DNA of 64,000 nucleotides. Source: Chrysochromulina tobinii (Eukaryota; Haptophyta; Prymnesiales; Chrysochromulinaceae). The notes beneath the pieces are model-generated. The model saw nothing but the letters and a program-made list of their open reading frames with translations, was not told where the DNA came from and did no database searches. Shown here one piece after another: positions 19,684 through 29,490 of this stretch. Each line of letters starts with the position of its first letter. The first letter of the stretch is position 1. The stretch lies in assembly GCA_001275005.1 (NCBI GenBank), contig JWZX01003377.1, forward strand, positions 1 through 64,000, given 5' to 3'. The position numbers were made by a program, and so were the translations under genes.

Positions 19684-21813
19684 ATGAGTGGAGGCGATGC
19701 GCCCATACCGAGTAGTGAGCTCATTGAGCCGGATCTCCGCGCCATTATCTACCGCAATGACCTGGTTGCCTTGCGACGGCATTTGGCCGAAGTGCCGAGC
19801 AGCATTAGCAATGTCGACTCAAAAGGCCGCAACCTGCTCATGATCGCCGCGTCCGCAGGCGACGCGCGGCTCGAGGTGGTGAGGCTTCTGATTGCGCACC
19901 GTGCCGATGTCAACACGCAGCAGTACCAAGGTATCACGGCCCTTATGTTTGCAAGCATGACCGGCGCGAGCCTCGTGGCTATGCAGCTGCTCGCGGCCAA
20001 GGCCGACACCAAGATCCAGGATGGGCACGGGCTCACGGCGTCAGAATATGCGCGGCTCAAGGGGCACGACGATCTCGTGGCGCTGATGCATCAGCCTCTT
20101 CATATGCGTGCCAACGAGGTCGCTGCGAGCACCCGCCGCGCCACCAACTCATCGGACTCGTCGTCCTCGTCCTCGTCCTCAGCGGCACCGTGCACAGCTG
20201 CGTGTTCTGCTGCGGTCGTTGCGACGGCGAGTGCCTTCGCAAGGTCGAATTTTGTAGCACCGGGAGAGCCGGCGCAGCAGATGCTGCCCGCTGCGCTGCT
20301 CGAGGCGGCACAGGAGGGTGACTGCGACGCAGTGAGGGCATACATAGCATCCGGCGGGCGCGTGGACGCAGTAGACGAGGCATTGCAAGGCTCGATGCTG
20401 CACGCCGCGTGCTCGGCGGGGCACCAGCCGCTCGCTACGCTGCTACTCGCGGCGCGCGCAGCCGTTAATTTGGCCGACGTCAACGGCTGCACTGCCCTCT
20501 CTGTCGCGTGCTTTGCGATGGCGCACGGCTCGGTGCAACTGCTGCTCGATCATGCTGCCTCGGTCAACTGCCAGGATGCCGTCGGGCTGACGCCGCTGAT
20601 GGTGGCGGCACTCTCGGGCTCTGTCCAGCTCACGCGCAGCCTGCTCAGTGCGCACGCCTCGCGCGATCTACGCGACCAGCACGGCCAGACCGCGCTCATG
20701 TACGCACAGACTAAGTCGCATCTCGCCGTTGTGGCTTTGCTCAAGCGGCGGAGCTACAGCCGGGCTGGCGGCGGGCGCGTCGCCGAGCGACGCACGACGC
20801 CGGAGGAGGACGAGCTGGCGGCACGGGCTGCAGACGAGCTTCTCATCGAAGAGGAAGCTGCGGCGGCGCAGGGAGCCGCCGCCGCCGCACGCGCGAAGGC
20901 GAAGCGGCGAGCGAGGAAGAAGAGGCCGAGCGGACACGCTCCAAATGGCGTCGACAACGCTGACTCGAGCGAAGCTTCGTCGATCGACCCCTCTTCGGCT
21001 GAGCCGTCATTTAGCAGTGACGTGTCCGGGGCGGCATTCTCGGTGCCTGTGCGAGCTGACGAGTACGAATACAGCGGCGCCGACTTGTCTGTTCACAGTG
21101 ATCCCTCTTCTGGATCCTCTTCTGATCCTCTGATGAGCCTTCATCGACGAGACACTCTCCTTTCCCCATCCTCTTTGGATGCCGATCCACGTGGCATTGA
21201 GTCGTCTTCCCCTGCACAACGCCTGCACGAACCCCGCGACTCATGCGAGCCAGCGAGGCACGCTGCCTCGCTTGCTGCGCTCACAGGCGCATCTGCCGGA
21301 TCACCGTTGGCTTCGGTTGACCCGCGTTACTTATCTCTCTACTTGGCAGAGGCGGTGGCTGCCGAGGCGGTGGCTGCCGAGGCGGAGGCTGCCGAGGCGG
21401 CGGCTGCCGCGGAGTCTGTGGAGCAACTTGTTGAGAGCCCGACGTCAGTGGAGGACACACCACTGCCACTGCCACCGCCGCCGCCGCCGCCGTCGGTGCC
21501 GGGACCTGCAACAGCACCTTCGCCGCCGCCGCCACCGCCGAGCACACCACCACCACCGCCTTCCAGCGATGCAGCAGCTGCGTCCTCGCTTCAAGCGCAG
21601 CTTGAGGCGCTGCAGTTGCGGCTGCGCGAGCAAGAGGAGCGCATGCTGTGCGTCGTCTGCTTGGAGCGAACACGCTCGCACGTACTCCTGCCCTGCGGAC
21701 ACAAGTGTCTGTGCTCCAGCTGTGTGGATACGGTTCTCGGCACGGGCGCCGATGCAGTGTGCCCCCTGTGCCGCACGCCTATTCAAAAGGCGCAGCGGGT
21801 GTTCGACACGTGA
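19684..21813 (+). CDS. Ankyrin-repeat RING-type E3 ubiquitin ligase
   Basis: 709 aa from ATG 19684, in the same frame as the preceding gene but separated by that gene's stop in its spliced form. Two ankyrin blocks (about residues 15-130 and 200-350) are split by a Ser run. They are followed by a basic-acidic region (KAKRRARKKRP), a proline-rich stretch and a short coiled coil (LQAQLEALQLRLREQEERM). The C-terminal RING is CVVCLERTRSHVLLPCGHKC ending CPLCRTPI, the C3HC4 type seen in IAP and MGRN ligases. The ankyrins probably choose substrates and the RING recruits E2. The start is chosen at the Met just before the first ankyrin-like helix. Confidence 0.8.
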   Translation: MSGGDAPIPSSELIEPDLRAIIYRNDLVALRRHLAEVPSSISNVDSKGRNLLMIAASAGDARLEVVRLLIAHRADVNTQQYQGITALMFASMTGASLVAMQLLAAKADTKIQDGHGLTASEYARLKGHDDLVALMHQPLHMRANEVAASTRRATNSSDSSSSSSSSAAPCTAACSAAVVATASAFARSNFVAPGEPAQQMLPAALLEAAQEGDCDAVRAYIASGGRVDAVDEALQGSMLHAACSAGHQPLATLLLAARAAVNLADVNGCTALSVACFAMAHGSVQLLLDHAASVNCQDAVGLTPLMVAALSGSVQLTRSLLSAHASRDLRDQHGQTALMYAQTKSHLAVVALLKRRSYSRAGGGRVAERRTTPEEDELAARAADELLIEEEAAAAQGAAAAARAKAKRRARKKRPSGHAPNGVDNADSSEASSIDPSSAEPSFSSDVSGAAFSVPVRADEYEYSGADLSVHSDPSSGSSSDPLMSLHRRDTLLSPSSLDADPRGIESSSPAQRLHEPRDSCEPARHAASLAALTGASAGSPLASVDPRYLSLYLAEAVAAEAVAAEAEAAEAAAAAESVEQLVESPTSVEDTPLPLPPPPPPPSVPGPATAPSPPPPPPSTPPPPPSSDAAAASSLQAQLEALQLRLREQEERMLCVVCLERTRSHVLLPCGHKCLCSSCVDTVLGTGADAVCPLCRTPIQKAQRVFDT

Positions 21814-22588
21814 GAAGCCTCCCCTGCCACGGCCGATCGTTCGCGATCCTGCCGCCCGAAACTGATCGCGCGCTTGGCGCGGGAGACCCCTGTCGTTACC
21901 CTGTCGTGTCTCCCCGAGCCGAACCGACGTCGACAAGTCCAAGTCGCATCGTCTCTAGTCTCCGATTATTTCCGGCGCCGGTAATTTGCTCCAATCCGGC
22001 GCGGGCGCCGCGCATGTACCTGATACAGATTTACGAGGAGCCGAGCTACCCGCGGTAAGAATATAAGGCCCGGGGGACCATGCCGGGGACGGCCGCGCGT
22101 GACTCGGTGGTCGCGAATCGCGTACTTCAATTTAGTTGTGGAATGATGAATGTATAATACAGCTGAACTTCTACAGCTGAACTGCTACGCAGCCCTCGTC
22201 GATCCCGAATCCGAGCGGAACACAATCATCGGGACAGGTGCCGCACACGCGACTCGCGTGCACGCACATGTCCATCCGATCCCCCCTCTTGTGCGGCCCA
22301 TGAACTGGGTTGAATGTGCCGGCAAAGTGGTTCCATCACTTCGACTGTCTCAGCAATGCCGGCACCCGAGCCGGCTCCGCATGGTCCTCTTTGTTCTACC
22401 TTCCCACAGAACGCCACCCATTGGCCACCGTCGAGACACGTCGACTAGACGGTCGTCACTCACATCTTGCCGAACGGCTTGCCGAAGAAGCCCTCCCTCC
22501 CTCGTTACGGCCTGCCTGGCTCGCGTCCGGCCATGCTACTCATGAGGTGCGTGTGGTAGTGCAACAGCGCGCCTGCGTAGCTCCTCCC
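21814..22588. other. Intergenic region between convergent genes
   Basis: 775 bases with no recognised gene. A short protein-like stretch (MYLIQIYEEPSYPR, 22014-22055) runs straight into a donor-like GTAAGA. I could not attach it to any other exon. Confidence 0.4.
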
Positions 22589-24454
22589 CTACTCTGCATT
22601 GGCCGTCCACCACTGCTCACCAAGGCGGTCCCACTTGCTACCCTTGGGCGGCGCGAGCGGCTTGGTCCCCTCCTTCTTGCGCCCGCCAAACTTGGACACG
22701 ATGATCTTGACGAGCTCGGGCACGAGATCATCGTGATCGAGCGGGATGCCCTTCTTGTACGGCTCCAGAGAGAGGAAGGCGTGCTCACCAATTTTGCCGC
22801 CTACGAAGAGGTCGCAGCCAGGCACGGCCTTATCCTTCCCCTCGGCCTCGTTGAACTTCTTCGCGGGCGCACCCATGATACCTATGTCGGCCACCTGCAC
22901 CTGGCCGCACGAGTTCGGACAGCCGGTCCAGTGGATGCGGAGCGGGCGCGGCACCTCGACGAGCGCCTCTAGTTTGCGAGCGACCGCGTCCGCGTTATTC
23001 TTCGTCTCCACCAGCGCAAGTCCGCAGAACTGAGCGCCCGTGCACGAGACGGTGTGCCCGATGATGTGGCCCGGGTACACCGAGAACCGGCCAGCGTTCA
23101 GGGCCGGCTCGGCGAGGAGGGCATCGACACGCTCGACAGGCACGTTGGGCAGGATGATGTTCTGCTCGACCGTCAGTCGCAGCTCGCCAGCAGAGTACTC
23201 GTCCGCAAGCTTGGCGAGCGTGCGGCACTCGTCGGCTGAGAGGCGTCCGACGGGCACGTGCACGCCCACGCGCACGAGCGCCGGGTTGGGCTGCGCGTGC
23301 ACTCCGAGGAGCTCGCGCCGCTCGAAGAGCGTCTCCGGCTCGGGCTGCGCGCGCTGAGCCAGCGTCGCCAGCTTCGCGCCATTCTTGGCCATCTCCGCCA
23401 GCACAGCCTCTCTGAACTTCTCGACGCCATACTCCTCTACGAGCCACATGAGACGCGCCTTTTGACGGTCGCCACGCGCGCCCTCGTCGCGGAAGATGCG
23501 CAGGATCGCATCGCACAGCTGGACGGAATGTTCGACCTCCGCCGGCAGCCACAGATCCATAGGGATAGAGGCAGCCACGCGCTTGATACTCATGTACCCT
23601 CCGAGAACGACGTTGAAACCCATCGCACCCGTCTCCTTGTGCGCGACGGGCACGAGTCCGATGTCGTTGATATGCGTGTGCGCGTAGTCGTCGCGCGAGC
23701 CCGAGATGGCAATGTTAAACTTGCGAGGCAGATTTCCCCACTTGGGGTTGCCACGTGCTCCGGTCGCGCTGTCGATCGTGTACCAATCATTGAGGGCGTC
23801 ACAGTACGGGCGCGTGTCAACGAGCTCAGCGGGGTCGATGCCCGCGAGGGGCGAGCCGACCATGTTACGCACGTTGTCGAGTGCCGACTGGAACGAGGTC
23901 TGGTTGCGCACGTGCAGCCCGTCGATGATCTTGTCTGCGTCCTCGAGCGCGACGCCACGCAGCTGAATGTTCTGGCGCGTGGTGATGTCGACGACGCCGA
24001 TCTCGGGCCCATAGGGCTCGACGCACTCGGCGTAGAATCGCATCTGCTCGGCGGTGACGATGCCGTTAGGCGTCCGCAGGCGCATCATGAAGCGGCCTGG
24101 CGTGCGCTTTCCACGGTGCAGCAGACCAACCCACTTGAGGCGCTGGTCCATGTCATTCTTCTCAACCTCCTCCCACGTGAGCGTGCCCGCGCGGATGGCC
24201 TTGGCGATCTCGTAAACATCGGTGAACGCGGAGGTGCCGTCCTTGGCGAGCTTGAGTTTCTCAATCGGGTTGCCCGTTTTGGCACGCTCGATCGTCTCCT
24301 CGGACAGAAAGGAAGTGCCCGTCGGGACTTTGAGCGAGAGGGCGCGCGAACGGCCGACGGCCGGCGCCGGCGCGAATGCAAAGGCGTGGTCCAGCTGTAG
24401 CGCCGACGTGGCGTGCAGCGCCGCGACGGACGCGGCAAGGTGCGTGTAGCGCAT
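22589..24454 (-). CDS. NIR: Ferredoxin-nitrite reductase, plastid
   Basis: 621 aa, single exon, ATG 24454. The leader (MRYTHLAASVAALHATSALQ, then an AFAFAPAP cleavage region) suggests plastid import. The body is a complete siroheme/4Fe-4S reductase with two half-repeats: LHRGKRTPGRFMMRLRTPNG, TTRQNIQLRG, NVRNMVGSPLAGIDP, PRKFNIAISG, and the cluster ligands CTGAQFC and CPNSC. It reduces nitrite to ammonium with six electrons from ferredoxin. Its length is normal for the family once the leader is removed. It lies in the same orientation as nitrate reductase, about 730 bases downstream of that gene's stop codon. The lack of introns contrasts with nitrate reductase, which has seven. Confidence 0.96.
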   Translation of the reverse strand: MRYTHLAASVAALHATSALQLDHAFAFAPAPAVGRSRALSLKVPTGTSFLSEETIERAKTGNPIEKLKLAKDGTSAFTDVYEIAKAIRAGTLTWEEVEKNDMDQRLKWVGLLHRGKRTPGRFMMRLRTPNGIVTAEQMRFYAECVEPYGPEIGVVDITTRQNIQLRGVALEDADKIIDGLHVRNQTSFQSALDNVRNMVGSPLAGIDPAELVDTRPYCDALNDWYTIDSATGARGNPKWGNLPRKFNIAISGSRDDYAHTHINDIGLVPVAHKETGAMGFNVVLGGYMSIKRVAASIPMDLWLPAEVEHSVQLCDAILRIFRDEGARGDRQKARLMWLVEEYGVEKFREAVLAEMAKNGAKLATLAQRAQPEPETLFERRELLGVHAQPNPALVRVGVHVPVGRLSADECRTLAKLADEYSAGELRLTVEQNIILPNVPVERVDALLAEPALNAGRFSVYPGHIIGHTVSCTGAQFCGLALVETKNNADAVARKLEALVEVPRPLRIHWTGCPNSCGQVQVADIGIMGAPAKKFNEAEGKDKAVPGCDLFVGGKIGEHAFLSLEPYKKGIPLDHDDLVPELVKIIVSKFGGRKKEGTKPLAPPKGSKWDRLGEQWWTANAE

Positions 24455-25145
24455 GATGACGTCGGAGTTTCAGGTGGTCCAAAGACGGACGGGGAGGACC
24501 GAAGAGCATGTCTCTCGGCAAAACTGCAAGTTTGCAGGTCTAGTTTGGCAGTCATCATCTTTTCGATGAATCGACTTGCCAAATCAAGCAACCAATCAAG
24601 CAATAGAGGACGGAGCTGTGTGTCCTGTGGGCGGAGCTATTAAGTTCGCACACTGAATGAACGATGAAGAGCGAACATAACATCACAGAGATAGGCACAG
24701 CACGAGACAACAATCATCCACAGACTCGAGAGTCACACACGTGGCCGTCCGCGAACGCGCGAGAGACGCCGAACTCGCCTCGGCCACATAGCACACACAT
24801 AGCACAGAGCTAGAACAGTCTTGCAGTCCTTTGTCCTCCCCATGCGTTCTCGCTCGCCTCGGCGAGCGCCTCTGCCTAGCTCTCTAGACCACACGAGCCC
24901 CCCAACTGGCTAGAGACGAGCACAACTAGCATCTCCACTCTAGACTGCCATCTGTGGCGCGCACGCCCCCATGCCATCTCCTACGCCCCTGCCCATGCCC
25001 CCCGCCTGCCGAGACGTACCTCACGCGAACTCGCCCCTGCTGTGTGCACCGTGTACGGCCGGCGGCCGGCGCCCACGACGGCGCCCATGAAGAGAGGCGC
25101 GCGCCTGATCTCGATCGTGATCGCCCCCACCCACACTTACCCCGC
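24455..25145. other. Intergenic region between nitrate reductase and nitrite reductase
   Basis: About 690 bases that must hold the nitrite reductase promoter and the nitrate reductase 3' untranslated region. No gene is seen. A short AATCAAGCAA/AATCAAGCAA near-repeat lies around 24585-24605. Confidence 0.4.
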
Positions 25146-25149
25146 ACTG

Positions 25150-25225
25150 GAAGCAGCAGTGCACTTTCGATGCGGCGTGTGGCCGGCTAGAAGCAGTGCA
25201 CGTTCGCGGCGACGTGGCCGGCCTT
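25150..25225 (-). repeat. Tandem duplication over the nitrate reductase stop codon
   Basis: On the minus strand, CCGGCCACGTCGCCGCGAAC followed by GTGCACTGCTTC ends the coding region. A second copy starts right after the TAG (CCGGCCACACGCCGCATCGA, then GTGCACTGCTGCTTC). The copies are 32-37 bases long with a few changes. Confidence 0.75.
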
Positions 25226-28200
25226 CTCGAGGTTCGGCTTGCATGCAAAGTTGATCATCGGAGGCGGGCCGCACATGAAGATCACCGTCTTCTCGGCCGG
25301 TTTCGGCAGGTGCGCCTCGACCATCTCCTGGTTAATGAAGCCAATCGAGTACTTCCATGGCTGCTCCTCTGGCTGCACGTCAAGGGTGTACCACACCTGC
25401 ATGCGATGCCATTTGTGACCGTCAGCGATCATCAGTGTGCAATCAGAGTGCAATCAGAGTGCAATCAGGGTGGACTCATCGGGCACTCGCGTGCACTCAG
25501 CTGGCACTCAGATGGCAACAAGAGGCGCCGCTCACCGACACGCGTGGATCCTTTGCGAGCTCATCGAGGAGATCCTTGCAGAGGATGTCGTCCACAGTCC
25601 GGTTGGCGAAGAGGATCGAGATCTTCAGATTGCGCGCCTTGTTGGCGACAAGCGCGTGGCACGTCTGGAGCACGGGGATGATGCCCGATGACGAAGCTCA
25701 TTAGTGGCAATCAAGTACGATCAAGGGCAATCACGGGAGATCGCACCTGGAGCACGGGTGTGATGCCCGAGCCGCCGGCGATGAAGCCGATCGTGTCGAA
25801 GGGTGTCTTATCCCCCGAGGGTGTGTGCGTGAAGGTCGTGAGCGAGTCGGTGTTGAAGATGCCCTTCGGATGCATGACCTCGGTGTTGAAGATGTACCTG
25901 TGGTGAGGGGGAGGCCATCCGTGTGAGGGGAGGCCATCCATGTGAGGGGGAGCCAGTCCGTGGCCATCAGCGGCTGATGAGGGAGGCAATCAGTGGCTGA
26001 TTAGGCAGGCAATCCGTGAGAGAGGGAGGCAGTCCGTGGCCATCAGCGGCACTCGAGAGCACTCAGCGGCCCTCAGCGGCAAAACTGGACGTACTCGCCG
26101 AGCGGCCCCTTGACGTCGATCGTGTCGCCCTCCTTGAGACCCTCGAGGATCTGCGTGAGCTTGCCTCCATCGGGGAAGCGCGGGTGCACGTTGGCAAAGT
26201 ACACCTTGATGACGAAGTCGACGTACCCCGCGCCGCAGCCCATGGGAGTGTACGCGCGCATCACGTTGGCGCCATCGGGCCCCTTGGCTCGAATGAAGAG
26301 GTGCTGCCCCACTGGCAGCCCGAGCTCATGCTCCTTGGAGGGCAGCTGGAAGCGGAAGACGCGCGTGTCGTGCGAGATCGTCTTCTTCCACTCCAGCGGC
26401 AGCGTCACGTACTTGGCCTTGTCGAGGGTGAGAGGCGGACCGGCGGGTGTGGCAGGCGGCGGAACGGGCAGCGCGCCGGCCGGCTTGGCGCCAGCGAGCT
26501 CGCCAATGTAGTACTCGTCGAGCAGCTTCCACGCCTTGCTGGAGTGCAGCGCCTCGAAGTCCTCTGTGCAGTCCTGGCCGGCGGTGATCAAGATAGAGGC
26601 TTCGCCGCCTGGATGCAGGGGCAGGTACTTGGTCGCGTCGTACACCTGATGAGGGACGCAATCAGACTAGAGCTCAGTGGCCATCCGAGGCACCCACGAG
26701 GCACTCACGAGGCACTCGCACCTTCCCCTTGACGACGATCCAAACGTCCTCCTTTGTATTGTGCTTGGCAACGTCCTCGAGGGAGTACGTCTTGGCGCTG
26801 GCCGGTGGCGCCGCCTTGGGCGCCTCCACGACGGCTGCGCCCGCCTTACCAAACACCCTCTCCTCGAACCAGCCGCCGAAGTTGCCTGGGCCCGCGAGGG
26901 TCGGGTGCTGGAATTTTAGGGCGGGCATCTTCGTCCTCGGGTCGATGATGCGGTGTACCTTGACGCGAAAGTAGGAGTTGTTCATCATGCCCATCACATT
27001 CCACGTGAGGGCCTCGGGCTGACGATTCATCGCCGCGTCCCAGCCGCGGCACAGGAGCTCGGGCGTCTCGCACTCGTAGATCTTGCTCAACGGCACCTCG
27101 AGCTTAAAGAAGACCCAGCACCAGTAACGGCCATACCTAATGAGGGAAGGTCATCGGAGGCACTCAGAGACCATTCCATGGTACTCGCGGCGCCGTGGTT
27201 GAGCACACGTACTCGGTAGGCGTCTCCGGATGTGTGAGCTCGGACAGAGTCCATGACTTGCCGCCGTCGATCGAGACCTCGACGCGGATCACCTTGCGCC
27301 CGCCGCCGGTGTAGCAGTACCCGCTGATCGGGTACGTCTGATCCGGCTTGCTCAAAGGAACGACTTCGAGATGGCCCGGGTAAGCGATGGCCGAGTTGAT
27401 GTTGAGCTCGTTAATGATGTAATCGGGCTTGTACCACCAGCCCTCGGCGTTGGCGATCTCGGCGGTCACGTGCTCGGGCAGCACGCGGTTGTCGTTGAAG
27501 TGGAAGAAGTTGTCGCTCTCCTCCGTGGTCACCTGATGAGGAATGCAATCAGAGGCTCAGACGCTCCGTGGCAGAGGCCATCCGAGGGTCATCAGAGGGT
27601 CAAAAACGGGCCCTCAGAGACGCAACCTGACACGTAATCACGCACCGTGATTTCGTTGAGCCATTTGATCATGCGACCGCCGATGTACCCGGGGATGATC
27701 AAGCGCAGCGGGTAGCCGTGATCAGGTGTGAGCCGCGCGCCGTTCTGCTCCCAGGCCAGGAGCACGTCGCACGCCGGATCCATCGCCGTGAAGTAGGTGA
27801 TCGAGGTGCCGTACCGGCCCTTCGGCATCTTCTCTACCCCGACGAAGCACACGTGGTTCGCGCCCTCCTTAGGCGTCTTGATGCCGCAGGCTTTGAGAAC
27901 GTCGCACAGACGCACGCCCTTCCACACCGAGGTGCCGACGCCCGAGGCGCCCCAGTTGAAGCCGATAGTCTGCGCGGTGAGATTCTCCTCCTTGCGCCGG
28001 TTACCCGCGCACACGAGCGTGATCGGCAGCTCGCGTGACGGCAGCTTAAGAAGGTCATCCATGGTGAACGTCGTCGGCTTGCCCACGAGGCCCGTGACGC
28101 TCAGCCGGTGCTCCTCCCACTTGATGTTCGGCACGGCGCCGTGGTTGCGCACGTAGTGCAGCCTGCATGCGGCGAGAGCCGACGGCCGACCACGCAACAA

Positions 28201-28552
28201 GCACGCTCAGTTAGAGCGGCGTGCCGATGAAGCGCATGCCCGGGCACGCAGAACGCACGCCCAGGCACGCAGAACGCACGGAAGTGGCGGGCAAGCTGGA
28301 ACGCCTTTGCAGGGCAGCAACGGGGCATAAAGCTGGCACTCACGCAGCAGGTGTGATGAAGCCGCACTCCATGAGCTTGGGCAGCGGCGGCTCGACGTTG
28401 AAGGGGTGCTTGCCGGTCAGGCGCACGAGATCAGGGTGGCGTGGGATCCAGTTATCGGGCGTGTCTTTGTCCCTCTCGTCAATATCCTTGAGATCGATCT
28501 CCGTGGAGTGGAGCGGCGATGGGATTGTCATAGATCCGACGCCGGACGACAT
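25187..28552 (-). CDS. NR: Eukaryotic NAD(P)H nitrate reductase (Moco, cytochrome b5, FAD/NAD)
   Basis: Eight exons on the minus strand: 28552-28344, 28162-27646, 27532-27213, 27136-26722, 26645-26095, 25897-25747, 25664-25536 and 25396-25187 (833 aa, all phases consistent). The Mo domain has TLVCAGNRRKEEN (Mo-ligand Cys121), FNWGASGVGTSVWKGV and IGGRMIKWL. The dimer domain has RYGRYWCW. Cytochrome b5 has the heme histidines in LHPGGEAS (H498) and EALHSSKA (H521). The FAD/NAD part has RAYTPMG, GGSGITPVLQ and CGPPPMI, and the protein ends NVHCF. It reduces nitrate to nitrite in the cytosol. No 14-3-3 hinge site was recognised. Each splice was placed by matching the conserved protein across it. 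Confidence 0.95.
25398..27645 (-). repeat. Introner-like intron set in nitrate reductase
   Basis: Introns are 27533-27645, 27137-27212, 26646-26721, 25898-26094, 25665-25746 and 25397-25535. On the sense strand they share the units TGATTGC(C), TGATGGCC and GAGTGCC. Introns 2 and 4 both run GGATGGCC, CTGAGC, CTGATTGC, then CCTCATCAG in the same order. Intron 5 contains an internal GATTGCCTCCCTCATCAG followed by more units, as if two elements were joined. Intron 7 has three tandem CTGATTGCAC units. Confidence 0.8.
25665..25770 (-). repeat. Direct repeat defining nitrate reductase intron 6
   Basis: Plus-strand copies at 25665-25688 and 25747-25770 match at 22 of 24 bases (each begins CTGGAGCACGGG and ends TGATGCCCGA). 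The offset is 82 bases, exactly the intron length. The inner copy is the intron's own 3' end, so the exon sequence before the donor is repeated before the acceptor. Confidence 0.85.
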
Positions 28553-28809
28553 GGCTCAGTGCTGAGATGGCAGCGATCTACGGGAAGAAGATGCCGATCC
28601 TTCGTTCGCGGGAGACAGCGGGAGAGAATTTCCTAATACAACCGAGAGACAGAGGGACTGCGTTTCCAAACAAGGACAGCATGCCCACCAGAACTAAAGA
28701 GCGTCGTCGGGTGGTGGCGGCGGCGGAGTAGCAGAGAACATCTAAACAACCCCGACGGTACTCTCGTGAACTATTGACGAAGTCGGCGTCGGCGGCACAC
28801 GAGGCGCAA
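28553..28809. promoter_or_regulatory. Shared divergent upstream region of nitrate reductase and cytochrome b5 gene
   Basis: 257 bases between head-to-head start codons. Common nitrate-responsive control of both genes is possible, but I recognise no defined element. Confidence 0.35.
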
Positions 28810-29229
28810 ATGGACGACGATGGCGCTGATCTCTCGGCTTACCCGGTTGATGCGCCGACGGACGTGACCGCTGCAGTGAGGGATGCACGAGCTTGCCTGA
28901 AAGCGTGGCCCACCTACACGCTCGACGACGTAAGCAAGCACAGGACCAAGGACGACTGCTGGATTGTTGTCAACGACTGCGTGATAGACATGACATCTCA
29001 CGTTCGTAACCACCCGGGATGGAGCAACGGCAGCAAGGTGTCGACTTTGCTCGCCATCTTGTCGGCCATGGGACAAGACTGTACCGATGATTTTGAGACG
29101 GTCCATTCTCAGCATGCAAAACGACAGCTTGTGGCCTTCAAGATTGGTGTGCTCGAGCAGCCAAATAAAGGTGTGCGCAGCATACGATACCGAACGTGGG
29201 AGGAGCTCGAGGCCGCAGGAGTGGTGTGA
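28810..29229 (+). CDS. Stand-alone cytochrome b5-like heme protein
   Basis: 139 aa from ATG 28810 (an in-frame TTG lies upstream). After an acidic N-terminus, residues from about 36 follow the cytochrome b5 fold: YTLDDVSKHRTKDDCWIVV, then NHPGWSNGS and FETVHSQHAK. The usual HPGG is HPGW, and there is an insertion (KVSTLLAILSAMGQDC) before the second histidine. Both axial histidines are present, so heme binding is likely. The nearest relative in the window is the heme domain of the adjacent nitrate reductase, which shares its KH-TK-D-WIVV and GQDCT-DFE wording. There is no membrane anchor, so the protein should be soluble. A role as an electron carrier for nitrate reduction is inference from position. 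Confidence 0.8.
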   Translation: MDDDGADLSAYPVDAPTDVTAAVRDARACLKAWPTYTLDDVSKHRTKDDCWIVVNDCVIDMTSHVRNHPGWSNGSKVSTLLAILSAMGQDCTDDFETVHSQHAKRQLVAFKIGVLEQPNKGVRSIRYRTWEELEAAGVV

Positions 29230-29349
29230 TCCATTCGACACAAGAAATGCGAGGCACCTGCACCGTCCATTCTGCACCTGCACCGTCGCCAACTGAAAGG
29301 TGAGGCACTGCGACTCGACCTTGTCAACTCGCCTGCAAATGGCTTGATC

Positions 29350-29490
29350 TCATCGCGGTCAACACGCGCATCACCGCCCGCGACCCGGCGATGGACTGCA
29401 TCCACTCGCACAAAGACGAGCTCCTCAGGGCGTGGCTGCGTACTCGAATCATCTCGTCTCCGTGCCTGCAGATGGCGGTTACATGGGCGC
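29350..29490 (+). pseudogene. Relic fragment of NRT2 nitrate transporter
   Basis: The translation ITARDPAMDCIHSHKDELL matches ITVRDPAMNCIHSHKDELLG of the intact NRT2 gene at 32305-32360, and the DNA is similar over about 130 bases. After that the fragment diverges and its frame is not continued. Nothing else of NRT2 is detectable around it. It is a truncated copy about 3 kb upstream of the full gene. Confidence 0.75.

Noticed and set aside
18301-21813. One 1170-aa protein covering both the W-x-W region and the ankyrin-RING region
   Set aside because: The repeat motif predicts a splice at 19246/19378 followed by a stop at 19478. The segment between that stop and 19684 has no coding character, so two genes fit better.
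22014-22060. Possible small exon (MYLIQIYEEPSYPR followed by GTAAGA)
   Set aside because: No partner exon on the plus strand could be found before the minus-strand nitrite reductase gene.
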